Positions 62,799 through 64,000 of a DNA stretch of 64,000 bases are shown in pieces (the first letter of the stretch is position 1; the number at the start of each line of letters is the position of its first letter). Below the pieces are notes generated by a model. That model was not told where the DNA came from and did no database searches. It saw only the letters and a list, made by a program, of their open reading frames with translations. Both the position numbers and the translations under genes were made by a program. This DNA comes from Poronia punctata (Eukaryota; Ascomycota; Sordariomycetes; Xylariales; Xylariaceae). Where the stretch lies: positions 1 through 64,000 of the forward strand of contig MU401588.1 of assembly GCA_022579005.1 (NCBI GenBank), given 5' to 3'.

Positions 62799-62803
62799 AA
62801 AGC

Positions 62804-64000
62804 TACTATAAAGAAAACGTCTACCGGATCCTACCTGAGGTGCCTTTTTCACGTTGCTGCTAAGCTTTTAAAGGGCTCTAAGTTATAGCTATTTATAGTT
62901 AAGCACTAGTATTATAACTATAGCCTAAATTTTAGCACTTGGCAACACTGCTCTTGAGAAATAACTTTGGCTATAACGGCCGTTATTTAAAATGGTTTAA
63001 ATAGCCTTACTTTTACTTAGCACATTTATAAAAGCATACTAGCGGCTAACCTAACTATTACTATAACGGAAGCTAACGTTAGCAACTTTATGTTATAGAA
63101 AAAGCAAGAGGAAAGGGGCTAATATATAAACTGCGCTTAGATTATTTACTTGTTATAGCAAAATAACGTGTGGCATAAGGTCGAGTACCGCGAAGGCCAG
63201 GTTTTCTGGCTTTTTTAGTTGCTAGCATTTTCTTAGGAAATATAGAAGCACGCTTTTAAAGTTATGCTGCTTAATAGTACTTATAAGGTAAATATATATA
63301 ATAAGCTGTTTTTTGAAGTTACTAGTATAACTGCTATAAACACTAATTTTACTATAGCTTTTAGTATTTTAGCTAATAAGAAAAAGGAGTTTTATACCTA
63401 GGTCTTTTAAAAGCTAAACGGCCTTTGCAAAAAGCTTAAGATTAACCTTCTTTTTGTTGCTATAATAAATAAAGCAGAAGCTACTTGCAACGCTTTGTAG
63501 GCTACTTAGCTAGGTACTTAATTATAGCTTTGCATTTAGCATATAATAAGCAATATACGCGCTGGCGTTTGTAAGCGGTAGGAGGGGCGTTTAAAAAAGG
63601 GGTATAAGCCTTTTTTTATTAACTAGCTTACTTTAAAAAAGGGGCTACCTTTTTAACAGCTTAAACGTATAAGTAATAAGCAATATAAAGCTATGGCCAC
63701 CTTTTTAAAGTTACTTATACTTGCTGAGGTCTTTACTAATTAGCGCCGGCGCTAACGCTAAAAAGCTTACTAGCTTTTAGAAATTGACTATAACATTAAC
63801 GGCGTTCTAACTTTTTTTAAGCTGCTAGCTTACTATAATACCAAAGCCGAAGCTATAAATTACTAGGATAACCTTTATAGTAAATTTATAAACTAACTGG
63901 CTATATTAGCATACTTAGGCAACACTTACTAGCAGTACTAGGATTAGTAGGCGTAGTTTGTAGTTAAGAAGTACTACAATTTTAGTACTTAGAGCACTTT
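62804..64000 (+). pseudogene. MULE transposase relic, 3' part (truncated by window end)
   Basis: Continues the frame broken at 57093. KKTSTGSYLRC and, after a stop, an IVKH...YNYSLNFSTW stretch fit the C-x-C...HNH half of a FAR1-type zinc domain, with His codons turned to Tyr. From 63261 the reading VMLLNSTYKVNIYNK, then ITAINTNFTIAFSIL, matches the start of the MULE transposase domain. The catalytic Asp of the family's D-x-TYKTN box is Asn here (one G-to-A change). Stops are scattered throughout. Base composition is less extreme than in the inserted Copia. The rest of the transposase and the right terminal repeat must lie beyond 64000. Confidence 0.8.

Overview
The window looks like nuclear DNA of a filamentous ascomycete (Pezizomycotina, probably Sordariomycetes). 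It carries short introns of about 43-170 nt with GT..AG ends and CTAAC/CTGAC-like branch points. It has recognisable fungal orthologues (Rrp6, Mdm35, Gpi1, a type III polyketide synthase, eIF2A, Skn7, eIF2B-epsilon). It also has two very AT-rich blocks whose transposon relics are full of stop codons of the kind left by repeat-induced point mutation (RIP). Species cannot be read from the sequence.

Layout. Positions 1-14,590 are an AT block containing an LTR-complete but dead Gypsy/chromovirus element (3270-10644, 223-bp LTRs, TATTT target duplication). From 14,600 to about 56,500 base composition is ordinary. In order: an unrecognised 12-exon gene with at least one in-frame TGA (15672-19202, +); rrp6 (19950-22546, -), head-to-head with mdm35 (23133-23568, +); a small predicted two-helix membrane protein (24936-25338, +) sitting 46 bp upstream of gpi1 (25385-27718, +); a stand-alone type III PKS (30033-31302, +), convergent with eIF2A (31946-34150, -); a coding-free stretch of about 10.7 kb; skn7 (44870-47173, +); a second coding-free stretch of about 5.7 kb; and the eIF2B-epsilon gene (52929-55300, +). 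From about 56,500 the sequence passes into a Mutator-like (MULE) transposase relic. A Copia element (57094-62798, minus strand, 223-bp LTRs, AAAGC target duplication) has inserted in the middle of its FAR1-type zinc domain. The MULE resumes at 62804 and runs off the window.

The genes are housekeeping and signalling genes rather than one pathway: RNA exosome (rrp6), mitochondrial lipid transfer (mdm35), GPI-anchor start (gpi1), translation initiation (eIF2A, eIF2B-epsilon) and stress phosphorelay (skn7). The type III PKS is the only secondary-metabolism gene, and no tailoring enzyme lies beside it. I found no clearly new multi-gene system. The points most worth a second look are the nested Copia-in-MULE structure, the disrupted gene beside the AT block, the possible link between the dispersed AGGTACCT palindromes and AAGTACTT palindromes in the AT block, and the very tight small-ORF/gpi1 spacing.
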